Below the pieces are notes generated by a model. It was not told the DNA's origin. It saw only the letters and a list, made by a program, of their open reading frames with translations, and ran no database searches. 62,070 nucleotides of DNA, taken from NCBI GenBank assembly GCA_028388995.1, contig JAOEQC010000002.1:1-62070 (forward strand), written 5' to 3'. A program made the translations under genes and the position numbers. How positions within the stretch are numbered: position 1 is the stretch's first letter; every line of letters begins with the position of its first letter. This stretch comes from Ascidiaceihabitans sp. Its GTDB lineage: Bacteria; Pseudomonadota; Alphaproteobacteria; Rhodobacterales; Rhodobacteraceae. Shown here in pieces: positions 9,406-18,692 of the stretch.

Positions 9406-9757
9406 TGCACGTATCCTTGTACTAAAACTACTGTCATAGTAATTTTTTTTCTTTTCGGTACGATTGGCAGATTGGATCAGCGAATCAATCCCACATTGCG
9501 AATCGCGCATAAATCTCGCCACATTTGACCATTAAAATAGTTAGTAATGGCTAAATTGCGGCACTTTCGCGCCAACCGTGTATCTGCGAGGTCAGTTTGC
9601 TAAAAAAGAATTCGATGATGGCGCTAACGGTTGCGCTAACGGACCATAACCGACCTGTTCATGTATGAAAACAGCATGTTAAGACCAAGGAAGGTGTAGT
9701 GCAGGCGGCTGTGTCTGCGTTACTTGGTTCAACCGCGAAAGCGGAAGCAGGAGAGAC
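9406..9757. promoter_or_regulatory. Divergent chvI / pckA intergenic region
   Basis: 352 bases with no coding frame that I can support. It must hold the promoters of the leftward chvI-PTS operon and of the rightward pckA. I see an AT-rich stretch (near 9437-9455) close to chvI and the pckA ribosome site (aggagag) just before 9758. I cannot identify a ChvI box with confidence. Confidence 0.5.
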
Positions 9758-11359
9758 ATGATGACTTTTGGACGCGCAAACCCGCAATTCCAAGTTGAAG
9801 ACCAAGGGATTACAGACTTGGGCAATGTCTATTATAACCAAGCGGAACCTGCCTTGGTTGAAGCAGCTGTTAAGCGCGGCGAAGGTCAACTCGGCAAAGG
9901 TGGCGCATTTCTGGTAACAACCGGCAAGTTCACTGGCAGATCACCAAAAGATAAGCACGTTGTTAAAACCCCGTCAGTAGAAGACACAATCTGGTGGGAA
10001 AATAATACTGCGATGTCACCCGAAGGGTTTGACGCGCTTCACGTTGATATGCTGGAACACATGAAGGGCCGTGACTATTGGGTCCAAGATCTTATCGGTG
10101 GCTCCGACCCTGCATATGCCATCAATGTCCGCATGATCACCGAACTTGCGTGGCACGGACTATTTATTCGCCACATGCTGCGTCGCCCCGGTCGCGATGC
10201 GCTGGATCACTTCTTGGCCGACTTTACAGTTATCAACTGTCCAAGCTTCCAGTCAGACCCAGCTAAGCATAATTGCCGGTCAGAAACAGTGATCGCGATG
10301 AACTTTGATAAAAAGCTAATCCTCATTGGTGGAACAGAATACGCTGGCGAAAACAAAAAGTCCGTCTTCACCTTGCTCAACTACCTACTCCCAGACAAAG
10401 GCGTCATGCCGATGCACTGCTCTGCCAACCACGCAACTGGGGACCCTGTAGATACAGCTGTGTTCTTTGGTCTCTCAGGCACGGGTAAAACAACATTGTC
10501 CGCTGATCCAGCGCGTGAACTGATTGGAGATGATGAGCATGGCTGGTCTGATCGCGGCACATTTAACTTTGAGGGTGGGTGTTATGCTAAAACCATCAAC
10601 CTGAGTGTCGAGGCAGAACCTGAAATTTTTGCTACAACTGAAAAATTCGGAACCGTAATTGAAAACATGGTCTTTGATAACGAGACCAAAGAACTAGATT
10701 TCGAAAATGACAGCCTTACCGCCAACATGCGTTGCGCGTACCCCCTGCACTATATCTCTAACGCAAGCGATGACGCACAAGGTGGACACCCAAAGAACAT
10801 CATCATGCTAACCTGCGACGCTTTTGGGGTATTACCTCCCATAGCGCGACTGACACCTGCACAAGCCATGTACCACTTCCTATCAGGCTTCACGTCGAAA
10901 GTCGCAGGTACAGAGCGTGGTGTCACAGAACCGGAGCCAACTTTCTCAACCTGTTTTGGCGCACCGTTCATGCCTAGACGCCCAGAGGTGTACGGTAACC
11001 TATTACGCAAAAAAATCGCAGAACACGGGGCAACCTGCTGGTTGGTCAATACTGGCTGGACCGGCGGCGCATATGGGACGGGTTCCAGAATGCCAATCAG
11101 TGCAACACGTGCTTTGTTGACGAGTGCGCTGGACGGATCGCTAGCATTTGCAGAATACCGAAAAGATCCAAATTTTGGTTTTGACGTTCCCGTTGAGGTC
11201 AGTGGCGTTGTGGATATTTTACTTGATCCGCGCCAGACTTGGGATGATGCAGCCGCTTACGATGTTCAGGCAAAAAAGTTGGTCGACATGTTCGCTAACA
11301 ACTTTGTTCAATACCTACCTCATATTGATGATGACATCAAAACTGCCGCAATCGGGTAA
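9758..11359 (+). CDS. pckA: Phosphoenolpyruvate carboxykinase (ATP)
   Basis: ATP-dependent PEP carboxykinase (533 aa), which converts oxaloacetate to PEP at the start of gluconeogenesis. Motifs in order are [16 protein letters not shown], the substrate-binding [28 protein letters not shown] (kinase-1a P-loop), LIGDDEHGW (metal-binding Asp pair) and [11 protein letters not shown], then the C-terminal adenine pocket region [17 protein letters not shown]. The length is normal. Two ATGs lie in tandem; the ribosome site aggagag is best spaced for the first. Its position opposite chvI suggests control by the ChvG-ChvI/PTS system. Confidence 0.97.
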   Translation: MMTFGRANPQFQVEDQGITDLGNVYYNQAEPALVEAAVKRGEGQLGKGGAFLVTTGKFTGRSPKDKHVVKTPSVEDTIWWENNTAMSPEGFDALHVDMLEHMKGRDYWVQDLIGGSDPAYAINVRMITELAWHGLFIRHMLRRPGRDALDHFLADFTVINCPSFQSDPAKHNCRSETVIAMNFDKKLILIGGTEYAGENKKSVFTLLNYLLPDKGVMPMHCSANHATGDPVDTAVFFGLSGTGKTTLSADPARELIGDDEHGWSDRGTFNFEGGCYAKTINLSVEAEPEIFATTEKFGTVIENMVFDNETKELDFENDSLTANMRCAYPLHYISNASDDAQGGHPKNIIMLTCDAFGVLPPIARLTPAQAMYHFLSGFTSKVAGTERGVTEPEPTFSTCFGAPFMPRRPEVYGNLLRKKIAEHGATCWLVNTGWTGGAYGTGSRMPISATRALLTSALDGSLAFAEYRKDPNFGFDVPVEVSGVVDILLDPRQTWDDAAAYDVQAKKLVDMFANNFVQYLPHIDDDIKTAAIG

Positions 11360-11377
11360 GCACTCCAGTAAAAGAGA

Positions 11378-11415
11378 CCCAGAAGGGCCGCGATTTTTAC
11401 TGCGGCCCTTCTGGG
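11378..11415. terminator. Hairpin terminator after pckA
   Basis: A perfect 14-bp stem (CCCAGAAGGGCCGC / GCGGCCCTTCTGGG) with a 10-base loop. There is no T run after it on the plus strand. On the minus strand it is followed by TCTCTTTTA, so it may act mainly for the leftward gene at 11420 or in both directions. Confidence 0.7.
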
Positions 11416-11419
11416 ATGA

Positions 11420-12158
11420 TTAAGCCGCCTCAGCAGCTGGCAGCGAGACCAAATCAGAAACTGGCATCTCGAGCAGATACCGGGTCTCTTCATTGCCAAG
11501 ATAACTCAAAAAATCTTCCATCGGCACGCCTGAACCTTTGCGGTACCACCGCAATGCTCCTGTATCATTGTGCATATATCCCATACGCTCAGCAAAGCCT
11601 TTGAATGCGACAGTGCGCACCATTAACCCAATAATATAGTTTGAGTTCCAGCGTTGCATCGCTGTCAACAATCCACAGCGGGCTAATACCGTCGGCAATC
11701 CGTTACCGCGAAATAGGCCAGGGTTATCGCTCATCCAGACTACGTCGTGATAAATCACGCGGCCAGTAATGTTACGGGCACCTGGACTCGCGCGGAACCG
11801 AGAGCGATCAAGATCAATATCTGGAATAGCAGGAGGAAACTCACGGAAGCGATTGAACATGTACCGACCAAGGTTTTCGTGCTTCAAATCTAAAAGGCGT
11901 ACTGCTTGAGTGTGCATCAAGTCACCATCAAGATCGCGGCCCATCAACCAAAATGCGTTTCCTTCGTTGAGGTTCTGGATGTCTGAGTCGAAAAGAGCAC
12001 CAAGCGCTTGCTTTGGACGGTCTCGCAACAGAATTTCACGGTACTCATCAAATCAGTCCCAATTTGAGCATCAAGCCCACCTTCAGATAAAGTTTACTGG
12101 CTACTGTCGGTAAAAAGCGCCGAATCGGTTTGAGTTTGAATCGGCATATTTGTGCCAT
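11420..12158 (-). pseudogene. Unrecognised conserved-looking protein, probable frameshift near the N-terminus
   Basis: From a TTG at 12028 the minus strand encodes 202 aa that I cannot assign. Residues include GNAFWLMGRDLDGDLMHTQA, FNRFREFPPA, RNITGRVIYHDVVW, LPTVLARCGLLTAMQRW and RMGYMHNDTGALRWYRKG; the order is loosely reminiscent of GNAT-like folds. Coding character continues upstream of the TTG (FDEYREILLRDRP) until a TGA at about 12055. In another frame an ATG at 12158 opens 36 residues ending LYLKVGLMLKLGLI and stops at 12048. Joining the two frames with a one-base correction near 12052 gives a smooth protein, so I infer a frameshift. If the gene is intact, it would need a non-ATG start. 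Shares the pckA hairpin at its 3' end. Confidence 0.5.
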
Positions 12159-12198
12159 CAAAAGAATACTTCCCAGTGACGTTACCAAAAATTTAAAT

Positions 12199-13113
12199 TT
12201 AAATCCCGTTTTTTACTATCTTTAGATCGAAATTTATCGAAATTTCTTCGGATGGGGCGATAAATTGACTTGAATCTAGTCCAAATATCTCAATTTCATC
12301 CGTAGGCTCGACTAAAGCAAACAAAGCTGAGCTTCCGTCAGGGAATCGCCCCCCTAACATAAGACGGCGATAATTCACCGCCTGAAGCTCACCAACACCG
12401 CCCCGCGGAACCATAGTGTAGACATGGTCGACACGTGCATTTTGCGTAGTTTGGACCTCATGGAAAGACTGATTTAACATCCGCGCAAAATCTTCACCGC
12501 CGGGCATTTGGTCTATTTTTTTCCCCACGCTGCTCCGTGCTTTTTCACGACCAAACCAATTTACATAAAATGATTTCTCGCCAAACTCGACACAAATCCA
12601 TCCCGCAGCAGTGTGGCGATATACTATCAAAAATGGCCGAACATGGCTCATCTCTTCTGCTTCAATATTACCGCCACCCAATGCCCATGAACGGAAAGTT
12701 TCACGCATTAACGGTGATTTTTGGGCCCAGATACTTTGCAAAGAGTGTTGCTGTTGATGGAAAAACCATCCATTTGGCTCTTCATGCTTCAAATATTGCA
12801 GTCCATTTACATCCAAAGACTGACCACGCAACCAAGCATGGCCTCGCGCTAAGATTTCATTCGCTTCTGGTAATGCGTGGGCACCTGCTTCAGTTAATTC
12901 GTACCGGCGATCCACAACCCTAAAGAGAACAACTCCTTTGATCTCCTCCAGATTGTCGATGTGCCGGCGAACGGTCTGGCGTGTACTACCAAGTTCCTCA
13001 ACTGCATGCGAAAGGTTCAAGCGCTTCGCAAGTGTCGAGAATGACCTAATCATCTCGAAAAAAAGGGGATTAGTTACTTCTTTCACGGGCATCCAGTTTT
13101 TCGACGTGGCCAA
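12199..13113 (-). CDS. LysR-like HTH regulator with atypical C-terminal domain
   Basis: A 304-aa protein with an N-terminal winged helix. SFSTLAKRLNLSHAVEELGS, TRQTVRRHIDNLEEIKGVVL and LFRVVDRRYELTEAG (residues about 24-80) match the LysR DNA-binding layout. The rest (AWLRGQSLDV through the C-terminus) does not look like the periplasmic-binding-like LysR effector domain and I do not recognise it. The start may be the TTG at 13113 or the ATG at 13092; neither has a strong ribosome site. It is divergent from the small XRE regulator gene at 13260, with 146 bases between them, so the two could share control elements. Confidence 0.75.
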   Translation of the reverse strand: MATSKNWMPVKEVTNPLFFEMIRSFSTLAKRLNLSHAVEELGSTRQTVRRHIDNLEEIKGVVLFRVVDRRYELTEAGAHALPEANEILARGHAWLRGQSLDVNGLQYLKHEEPNGWFFHQQQHSLQSIWAQKSPLMRETFRSWALGGGNIEAEEMSHVRPFLIVYRHTAAGWICVEFGEKSFYVNWFGREKARSSVGKKIDQMPGGEDFARMLNQSFHEVQTTQNARVDHVYTMVPRGGVGELQAVNYRRLMLGGRFPDGSSALFALVEPTDEIEIFGLDSSQFIAPSEEISINFDLKIVKNGI

Positions 13114-13259
13114 TCTTTAATGTCGCAGATGACCTAACCACATAATTCAATGGTACGCAAATCATACATCAAAGCAACATCTATGGTTGAAAAATGTTCA
13201 AATCCACCTAATTGCCGAAATTTTAACTTTCTAGCATTATGGTAATAACTCAACTGTAG

Positions 13260-13628
13260 ATGAACCCAATGCCCCATGAAGTAGATATTCACGTAGGTCG
13301 CAAACTAAAGCAGGCGCGCACCTTGCGTCGTTATTCACAGACTGACGTTGCTCGCGGCCTGAAGCTTTCGTTTCAACAAATTCAAAAGTATGAAATTGGC
13401 TCAAACCGCATCGCGGCAAGCCGATTGTATGAGCTATCAAAAATTCTTGACGTGCCAACGTCATATTTTTTTGAAGGCCTAGCAGAAGAAGCTGTAAATC
13501 CAGCAGACAATGCAATGGACATCGTGAGTGCAGTTGCTTCCATCAAGGATGAACAACTAAAATCACGTATCATTACGTTCATTCAAGACGTTGTTGGTAC
13601 GACAACTGCGCGTACTAACAGAACTTAA
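13260..13628 (+). CDS. XRE-family helix-turn-helix regulator
   Basis: A 122-aa Cro/C1-type regulator. The HTH spans residues about 11-65: VGRKLKQARTLRRYSQTDVA, then LSFQQIQKYEIGSNRIAASR and LYELSKILDVPTSYFFEGL. A short C-terminal helix region (MDIVSAVASIKDEQLKSRII) follows and may mediate dimerisation. This architecture is common as a stand-alone regulator in Rhodobacteraceae chromosomes and does not require a prophage. ATGs occur at 13260 and 13269. Its stop codon overlaps the 3' end of the decayed permease gene on the other strand. Confidence 0.85.
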   Translation: MNPMPHEVDIHVGRKLKQARTLRRYSQTDVARGLKLSFQQIQKYEIGSNRIAASRLYELSKILDVPTSYFFEGLAEEAVNPADNAMDIVSAVASIKDEQLKSRIITFIQDVVGTTTARTNRT

Positions 13629-14392
13629 AACATCGCAGCGCAGCGCACTAAGTTGAGACCTGCAATCAGCAGAACAACTAGCGTCGCGCAGCGAAACACC
13701 CCTTGATCAATTTGGTCGAAAACGCGCACGCCCAACCACAATCCCAGAAGGGGCTGGAGGTACCATTGCCAAACTGAATGGCAATGTTTCAGAGCGCAAA
13801 ACGCCCGATCCTAAATGCGCAAAAGTTAGAGCGACAGCCCCTATCCCATATATCACACCCTGTATTCACATGTGATCGTTCTTGTTGGTGCCAAGCGCAG
13901 CCAAATAAGCGACTGTAGGTGGCCCCCAGATACCTGACAAACCACCTATGAAACCTGCAAAAGTGCCAATCCCTGCAGCGACACGGAAAGACTGGCCCGA
14001 TAGCTTCACTTCCACTCCAGCAAGCTGCAGCAACGCAAACAGCACAATTGGCAGGCCAATCACCAAGAGCATCGTCTGCAAGGGCAATAGTCGGACCAAT
14101 TGAGCCCCAACGACTAAAGCAAAAAGCCCAAAAATAAGAATACTCGAAATTTTATAATAGAATTTCACGTAGCGGCCGGCCCCTGCCGAAGCGCCTGGAA
14201 CACATTTGTGCAAAGTGTTGGCACTATGAGGTCCGCAAGTGCCAATTCTGGCGACAGGAACGTACTGAGGCCAGAAACAAACACCATTGGCATTGCAAAA
14301 CCCACGATCCCTTTTACGATCCCAGCGATTGCTGCAACCAAAACAGCAAAGCACAAGTGCTGAAACGTGAGAATTTCAAGAAGTTGTTCCAT
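13625..14392 (-). pseudogene. Sulfite exporter TauE/SafE (TSUP) family permease, multiply broken
   Basis: The minus strand from ATG 14392 reads MEQLLEILTFQHLCFAVLVA, then GIVKGIVGFAMPMVFVSGLS and TLCTNVFQALRQG, a clear TSUP N-terminus, and stops at 14165. The family continues in another frame (ISSILIFGLFALVVGAQLVR, GFIGGLSGIWGPPTVAYLAA) to a TGA at 13866. After that stop the same frame goes on (IQGVIYGIGAVALTFAHLGS, LPFSLAMVPPA). A second frameshift near 13750 then restores LLGLWLGVRVFDQIDQGVF and LVVLLIAGLNLVRCAAMF, with a stop at 13625. Two frameshifts and one stop make this a convincing pseudogene of a roughly 255-aa permease for sulfur or organic anions. Confidence 0.88.
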
Positions 14393-14537
14393 GGTTGCGC
14401 TATAATACGTTGGTTAGAACCCAACAGTCCGAAATCAATAGAGCAACAATATATTGTTTTTAAGTTTATTTAGGCATTTTTATTGCGCACCGCCTGCACC
14501 TCACGTAAAATGGTGGTAGCAAATGAGGAATCTACAA

Positions 14538-16226
14538 ATGCCAAAAGTCCAGCAGAACCCGCAGAATGATACCACAGTTATATTGACCGACCTATTGGCC
14601 TTAACCCAGTCCGCACTTGTACCAGTTCAAACCATTCTGGAAACTGCGACAATGCATCTGCGAAGCCTCGTATCGAAGAACAGTCGGGTATCTGGGCAAC
14701 TTATTGAAGAACATCAGACAGCGACACACGGCCTTGCATGGCTTGCCACCTACTCCCAGTCGTTGGAACAAATGCAAAAGTGGGCCGAAGGTTTAATTAA
14801 AGCAGACAAGTTTGGCGAAACTGAGCAGCTCATTTTACAGATCACCTTTGGAGAATACCTTTGGCAGATCTATGGCGGCATCCAAATGAACCAAAGTGAG
14901 GTCTTGCGATTACAGGATTTGGGCTTGGCCCAAGATGACATGCGGGGCATGATGGAGCCTGCGATTCAAACGTTAACCCAAAATGGGAACACCCAAGCAG
15001 CACGCATTCGGTTGGTTACTTTGATGCAGGAGCAATCAGCAAATTTAACCGTTGGTGCGACTGGTCTTGATGACGAGCTGGAAATGATCCGCGAACAATT
15101 CCGTCGCTATGCCGTGGAAAAGATCGAACCATTCGCGCATGATTGGCACCTAAACGATGAATTAATACCAATGAAAATCATCGAAGAATTGGCAGAAATG
15201 GGCGTGTTCGGGTTAACAATTCCAGAAGAGTTCGGCGGATTTGGTCTTTCAAAAGCGTCCATGTGCGTCGTGTCAGAAGAACTGTCGCGGGGATACATCG
15301 GCGTCGGCTCCTTGGGGACACGATCCGAGATCGCAGCAGAATTGATTATAGCAGGCGGAACTGAAGAGCAAAAACAAAAATGGTTACCTCGACTGGCATC
15401 CGCTGCGACCTTACCGACAGCTGTGTTCACGGAACCCAATACAGGCTCTGACCTTGGTTCGCTTCGCACGCGCGCAGTGAGGGACGAAAATGGTAATTAC
15501 CAAATAACGGGAAACAAGACATGGATTACCCATGCCGCTCGTACCCAAGTCATGGCCCTACTTGCCCGCACCAATTCGGATGATGACACCTACAAGGGGC
15601 TGTCAATGTTCCTTGCGGAGAAAACACCTGGCGACGACAGTAACCCATTTCCGACAGAAGGTATGACAGGTGGAGAAATTGAAGTGCTTGGCTATCGTGG
15701 TATGAAAGAATACGAACTTGCTTTTGATGGCTTCCAAGTCAAAGGTGAGAATTTGCTAGGTGGAGAAGAAGGCGAAGGCTTTAAGCAATTGATGGAGACG
15801 TTTGAGTCTGCAAGGATTCAAACCGCAGCTCGGGCGATTGGCGTAGCACAGTCAGCGTTAGATTTATCAATGCAATATGCCATCGACAGAAAACAATTTG
15901 GCAAATCACTGATCGAATTTCCACGCGTGGCAAACAAGTTAGCAATGATGGCAGTCGAAATTATGGTTGCGCGCCAGCTCACGTATTTCTCAGCCTTTGA
16001 GAAAGATGACGGACGGCGTTGTGATGTAGAGGCCGGAATGGCCAAACTACTCGGCGCGCGTGTCGCATGGGCAGCTGCAGACAATGGTTTGCAAATTCAC
16101 GGTGGCAACGGCTTTGCGCTTGAATACAAAATAAGTCGCGTATTGTGCGACGCACGCATTCTCAATATCTTCGAAGGTGCGGCAGAGATTCAAGCACAGG
16201 TCATTGCCCGCCGACTACTGGGATAG
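14538..16226 (+). CDS. mcd: (2S)-methylsuccinyl-CoA dehydrogenase
   Basis: FAD-dependent acyl-CoA dehydrogenase (562 aa) that oxidises methylsuccinyl-CoA to mesaconyl-CoA in the ethylmalonyl-CoA pathway for acetyl-CoA assimilation. The catalytic part begins near residue 180 (LDDELEMIREQFRRYAVEKI) with PTAVFTEPNTGSDLGSLRTR, the FAD-binding NKTWITHAAR, RIQTAARAIGVAQSALD, YAIDRKQFGKSLIEFPRV and QIHGGNGFALEY. The N-terminal extension of about 170 residues (ATHGLAWLATYSQSLEQMQ, LILQITFGEYLWQIYGG) separates Mcd from short-chain acyl-CoA dehydrogenases. I chose ATG 14538 because an AGGAA site lies 7 bases upstream; ATG 14523 is possible. Electrons would pass to EtfAB, encoded in this window. Confidence 0.9.
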   Translation: MPKVQQNPQNDTTVILTDLLALTQSALVPVQTILETATMHLRSLVSKNSRVSGQLIEEHQTATHGLAWLATYSQSLEQMQKWAEGLIKADKFGETEQLILQITFGEYLWQIYGGIQMNQSEVLRLQDLGLAQDDMRGMMEPAIQTLTQNGNTQAARIRLVTLMQEQSANLTVGATGLDDELEMIREQFRRYAVEKIEPFAHDWHLNDELIPMKIIEELAEMGVFGLTIPEEFGGFGLSKASMCVVSEELSRGYIGVGSLGTRSEIAAELIIAGGTEEQKQKWLPRLASAATLPTAVFTEPNTGSDLGSLRTRAVRDENGNYQITGNKTWITHAARTQVMALLARTNSDDDTYKGLSMFLAEKTPGDDSNPFPTEGMTGGEIEVLGYRGMKEYELAFDGFQVKGENLLGGEEGEGFKQLMETFESARIQTAARAIGVAQSALDLSMQYAIDRKQFGKSLIEFPRVANKLAMMAVEIMVARQLTYFSAFEKDDGRRCDVEAGMAKLLGARVAWAAADNGLQIHGGNGFALEYKISRVLCDARILNIFEGAAEIQAQVIARRLLG

Positions 16227-16289
16227 GGCTGACTGCTGGTTTTGAATTGATAGATGATGGTTATGAGAAAACTTCAGATTGGACCTGAC

Positions 16290-16679
16290 ATGCGTTTCGC
16301 GGCCCTCATCCTCCTTACATTAGTTTCGGCATGCCAAGCGGACGAAACCGTGCGCGCCTACGGTGCAGCGGATAGAATATGGACGCTGGCTGACATTAAC
16401 GAGCAACCCTTCGATGCCAATGCAACACTTACATTTCCAGGTAACGACACGATCGCAGGCAAAGCACCGTGTAATCAATATTCCGCCAGCATGACAGTTC
16501 CCTACCCCTGGTTTGAAGTGGGCCCAATCCGTACTACGAAAATGGCTTGTCCCGACCTGCAAAAGGAAGCTGAATACCTGAAAATCCTGCAGCAGATGAC
16601 GCTCTCAGAGTTCCTTGGAAACGTTTTGATCCTCAGCACGTCAGAAGGGCAGAACATGGTTTTCAAATTCGACGGTTAA
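16290..16679 (+). CDS. META domain lipoprotein (HslJ-like)
   Basis: A 129-aa protein starting [15 protein letters not shown], a short signal peptide with a lipobox (LVSAC), so probably a lipoprotein. The mature part is a META domain: [34 protein letters not shown], then [20 protein letters not shown] and [10 protein letters not shown]. The two conserved Cys of the META motifs are present. Upstream in-frame ATGs at 16254 and 16263 would place extra residues before the signal peptide, so I prefer 16290. The 3' end overlaps recO (opposite strand) by 17 bases. The physiological role of this family is poorly known. Confidence 0.82.
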   Translation: MRFAALILLTLVSACQADETVRAYGAADRIWTLADINEQPFDANATLTFPGNDTIAGKAPCNQYSASMTVPYPWFEVGPIRTTKMACPDLQKEAEYLKILQQMTLSEFLGNVLILSTSEGQNMVFKFDG

Positions 16680-17388
16680 ACGCATCGATAAAACGCGCGC
16701 GCGCCTCAGGCAATGGTCGCCCACCCAATGTGGCCGCGACCTGAGAGTGAAAGAAATGTCCGGTTGTTTTGAGACTTTCAAATACTTCTAAATCTGGTCC
16801 TTTGCCTACACCACGCAAAATACCTGGCAACGGCAACAAACGATCGGCCCATTCCCCAGCCGCAGATCGTGATACTGCACAGCCTGATCTTGGTGAAACA
16901 AAACCCAAATCAGCGGTCATACCCGACACCGCACAGGCATCCAGCTGCAATGCAAAACCAACTTCGGCCAACAGTGCAATTTCCCATTTAAGATAGGCCA
17001 GCGGCCAAACCTCTGGGTGTTCAAGAAGATCAAGTAATTGCTCAGTTTGACGATAGAAGGCCGCATGTTGTTGGCGTTCTGGCAAACAATAGCTCAGCAG
17101 GCCTGTAACTGCGTTCAGCCCTGCCAACATCAATCGATCCGACATCGCCACCGCTGCACGGCTACGAATTGGTTCTACGGTATAGCTACCAATGTGATCC
17201 TCAAGGCGTGCGCGCCAGACCACATCCAATTGTGCGCCAGGTTGTAAAACTGGCCCCATCCGCCGCCCTGCCCCACCTCGGACAACACCGGCATGAAGTC
17301 CATGCGTTTCAGTAAAAACTTCAATGATGGCAGAGCTCTCGCCATGGCGTCGTACAGCCACCAATATGCCCTCACCGCGCCATTCCAT
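16663..17388 (-). CDS. recO: DNA repair protein RecO
   Basis: Recombination mediator RecO (241 aa), which loads RecA at gaps together with RecR. The N-terminal OB fold [20 protein letters not shown], then [15 protein letters not shown], leads to the helical middle ([19 protein letters not shown]) and [20 protein letters not shown]. The short C-terminal part [16 protein letters not shown] follows. It lies at the end of a leftward run from rpoZ through lepB, rnc, era and DUF1491, with its ATG 2 bases after the DUF1491 stop. The era-recO pairing is a widely conserved order. Confidence 0.94.
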   Translation of the reverse strand: MEWRGEGILVAVRRHGESSAIIEVFTETHGLHAGVVRGGAGRRMGPVLQPGAQLDVVWRARLEDHIGSYTVEPIRSRAAVAMSDRLMLAGLNAVTGLLSYCLPERQQHAAFYRQTEQLLDLLEHPEVWPLAYLKWEIALLAEVGFALQLDACAVSGMTADLGFVSPRSGCAVSRSAAGEWADRLLPLPGILRGVGKGPDLEVFESLKTTGHFFHSQVAATLGGRPLPEARARFIDAFNRRI

Positions 17389-17389
17389 G

Positions 17390-17719
17390 TCAGGAAAGTC
17401 CCTCTTGATCTAACAGGTGACGTCCCAACCGATCTTCGACTTCAATCACCCACAAGTCTGGGTCAAAACCTTTTTGGCGATCGATGGATGCATCAACATC
17501 CCGATCGGCCTCGCTTGCCAACTCCGACCAATTGCGTTCCCCAGTCATCAGATCAAAGGAACGCTGGAACAAGACGGCTTTGCCATCAAGCATACATAAC
17601 TTAACCAAAACCGCTCCCCCCGTATCGTCGCCATGGGCAACAACAAAAGCAGGGATATCAAACATTCGCAAGCGCATCAGGTAAGCGTCCACCCAAAAGC
17701 GTGAGGTTAGCTTTGCCAT
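17390..17719 (-). CDS. DUF1491 family protein
   Basis: A 109-aa conserved alphaproteobacterial protein of unknown function. It has [40 protein letters not shown] and a C-terminal [18 protein letters not shown] typical of the DUF1491 family. It has no signal peptide or membrane segment. It is placed between era and recO in the same transcription direction, an arrangement I know from other alphaproteobacteria. A hairpin terminator separates it from era, so it may be driven from its own promoter. Confidence 0.88.
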   Translation of the reverse strand: MAKLTSRFWVDAYLMRLRMFDIPAFVVAHGDDTGGAVLVKLCMLDGKAVLFQRSFDLMTGERNWSELASEADRDVDASIDRQKGFDPDLWVIEVEDRLGRHLLDQEGLS

Positions 17720-17746
17720 GGGGAACCCTTGGGCTTCATCTTACCC

Positions 17747-17779
17747 AAAAAACTCTCCCCGAAGGGCCGGTTGGAGAGT
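17747..17779 (-). terminator. Intrinsic terminator after era
   Basis: On the minus strand ACTCTCC pairs with GGAGAGT around a GC-rich loop, directly followed by TTTTTT. It lies 4 bases after the era stop. Confidence 0.82.
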
Positions 17780-17782
17780 GGC

Positions 17783-18691
17783 TCAGGCATTTCCGTCTTT
17801 GAAATTCAAACCCATTTCAGAATAGCGTTCGGCCTCATCCAGCCAACCGCTGCGAACTTTAACCTGTAGAAACAAATGTACCCGGCGGCCAAGGAATTCT
17901 TCCAGCTCTTCGCGCGAGGCTTTTGAAACCGCTTTGATGGTCTCACCTTTGTGGCCCAGCAGAATGCCTTTGTGGCCGTCGCGGATAACGTAAATAATCT
18001 GGTCGATACGTGCTGACCCATCTTTACGCTCTTCCCATTTCTCAGTTTCCACCGTCAGCTGGTAAGGCAGCTCTTGATGAAGGCGCAGGGTCAGCTTTTC
18101 ACGGGTCATTTCTGCCGCAATCATGCGCAGCGGAAGGTCAGCGATTTGATCTTCAGGATATAGCCACGGCCCCTCAGGCACTTCTTCAGCCAGCCACTTA
18201 CGCAGCGTATCAACACCGTGGCCTTTCTCTGCTGAAATCAGGAACGTTTCGGTGAACGGATAGCGCTCGTTCAACGCTTTGGTCAGGCCCAGAAGTTTCG
18301 GTGCCTCAACACGATCAATCTTGTTAACGGCCAACGCAACCTTGCGATGCGCGCCAATGTCATTCAGCCCCTCAAGGATGCGTTCTACGCCCTCAGTGAT
18401 ACCACGGTTAGCTTCAACCAAAAGAACAACAACGTCCGCATCAGCTGCACCACTCCAAGCCGCCGCAACCATTGCGCGGTCTAAACGACGCTTTGGTGCG
18501 AACAAGCCTGGCGTGTCGACAAAAACTATTTGCGTCTCACCTTCCATCGCAACACCGCGGATGCGGGCCCGCGTTGTTTGCACTTTGTGCGTTACGATTG
18601 ATACTTTCGCCCCAACCATACGGTTGAGCAAAGTTGACTTACCTGCATTCGGTTCGCCGATAAGGGCTACAAAGCCTGCGCGGGTGGTCAT
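17783..18691 (-). CDS. era: GTPase Era
   Basis: Essential GTPase for 16S rRNA 3' end maturation and 30S assembly (302 aa). G1 is GEPNAGKST, the switch region carries VQTTRARIRG, G3 is DTPGLF, G4 is NKID and G5 is SAEKG. The C-terminal KH domain includes YVIRDGHKGILLGHKGETIK. The frame is open to 18847, but the ATG at 18691 gives the family start (MTTRAGFVALIGEPN). It has a GGAG ribosome site inside the end of rnc, 1 base away. Coupling of rnc with era is conserved across bacteria. Confidence 0.96.
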   Translation of the reverse strand: MTTRAGFVALIGEPNAGKSTLLNRMVGAKVSIVTHKVQTTRARIRGVAMEGETQIVFVDTPGLFAPKRRLDRAMVAAAWSGAADADVVVLLVEANRGITEGVERILEGLNDIGAHRKVALAVNKIDRVEAPKLLGLTKALNERYPFTETFLISAEKGHGVDTLRKWLAEEVPEGPWLYPEDQIADLPLRMIAAEMTREKLTLRLHQELPYQLTVETEKWEERKDGSARIDQIIYVIRDGHKGILLGHKGETIKAVSKASREELEEFLGRRVHLFLQVKVRSGWLDEAERYSEMGLNFKDGNA

Positions 18692-18692
18692 G

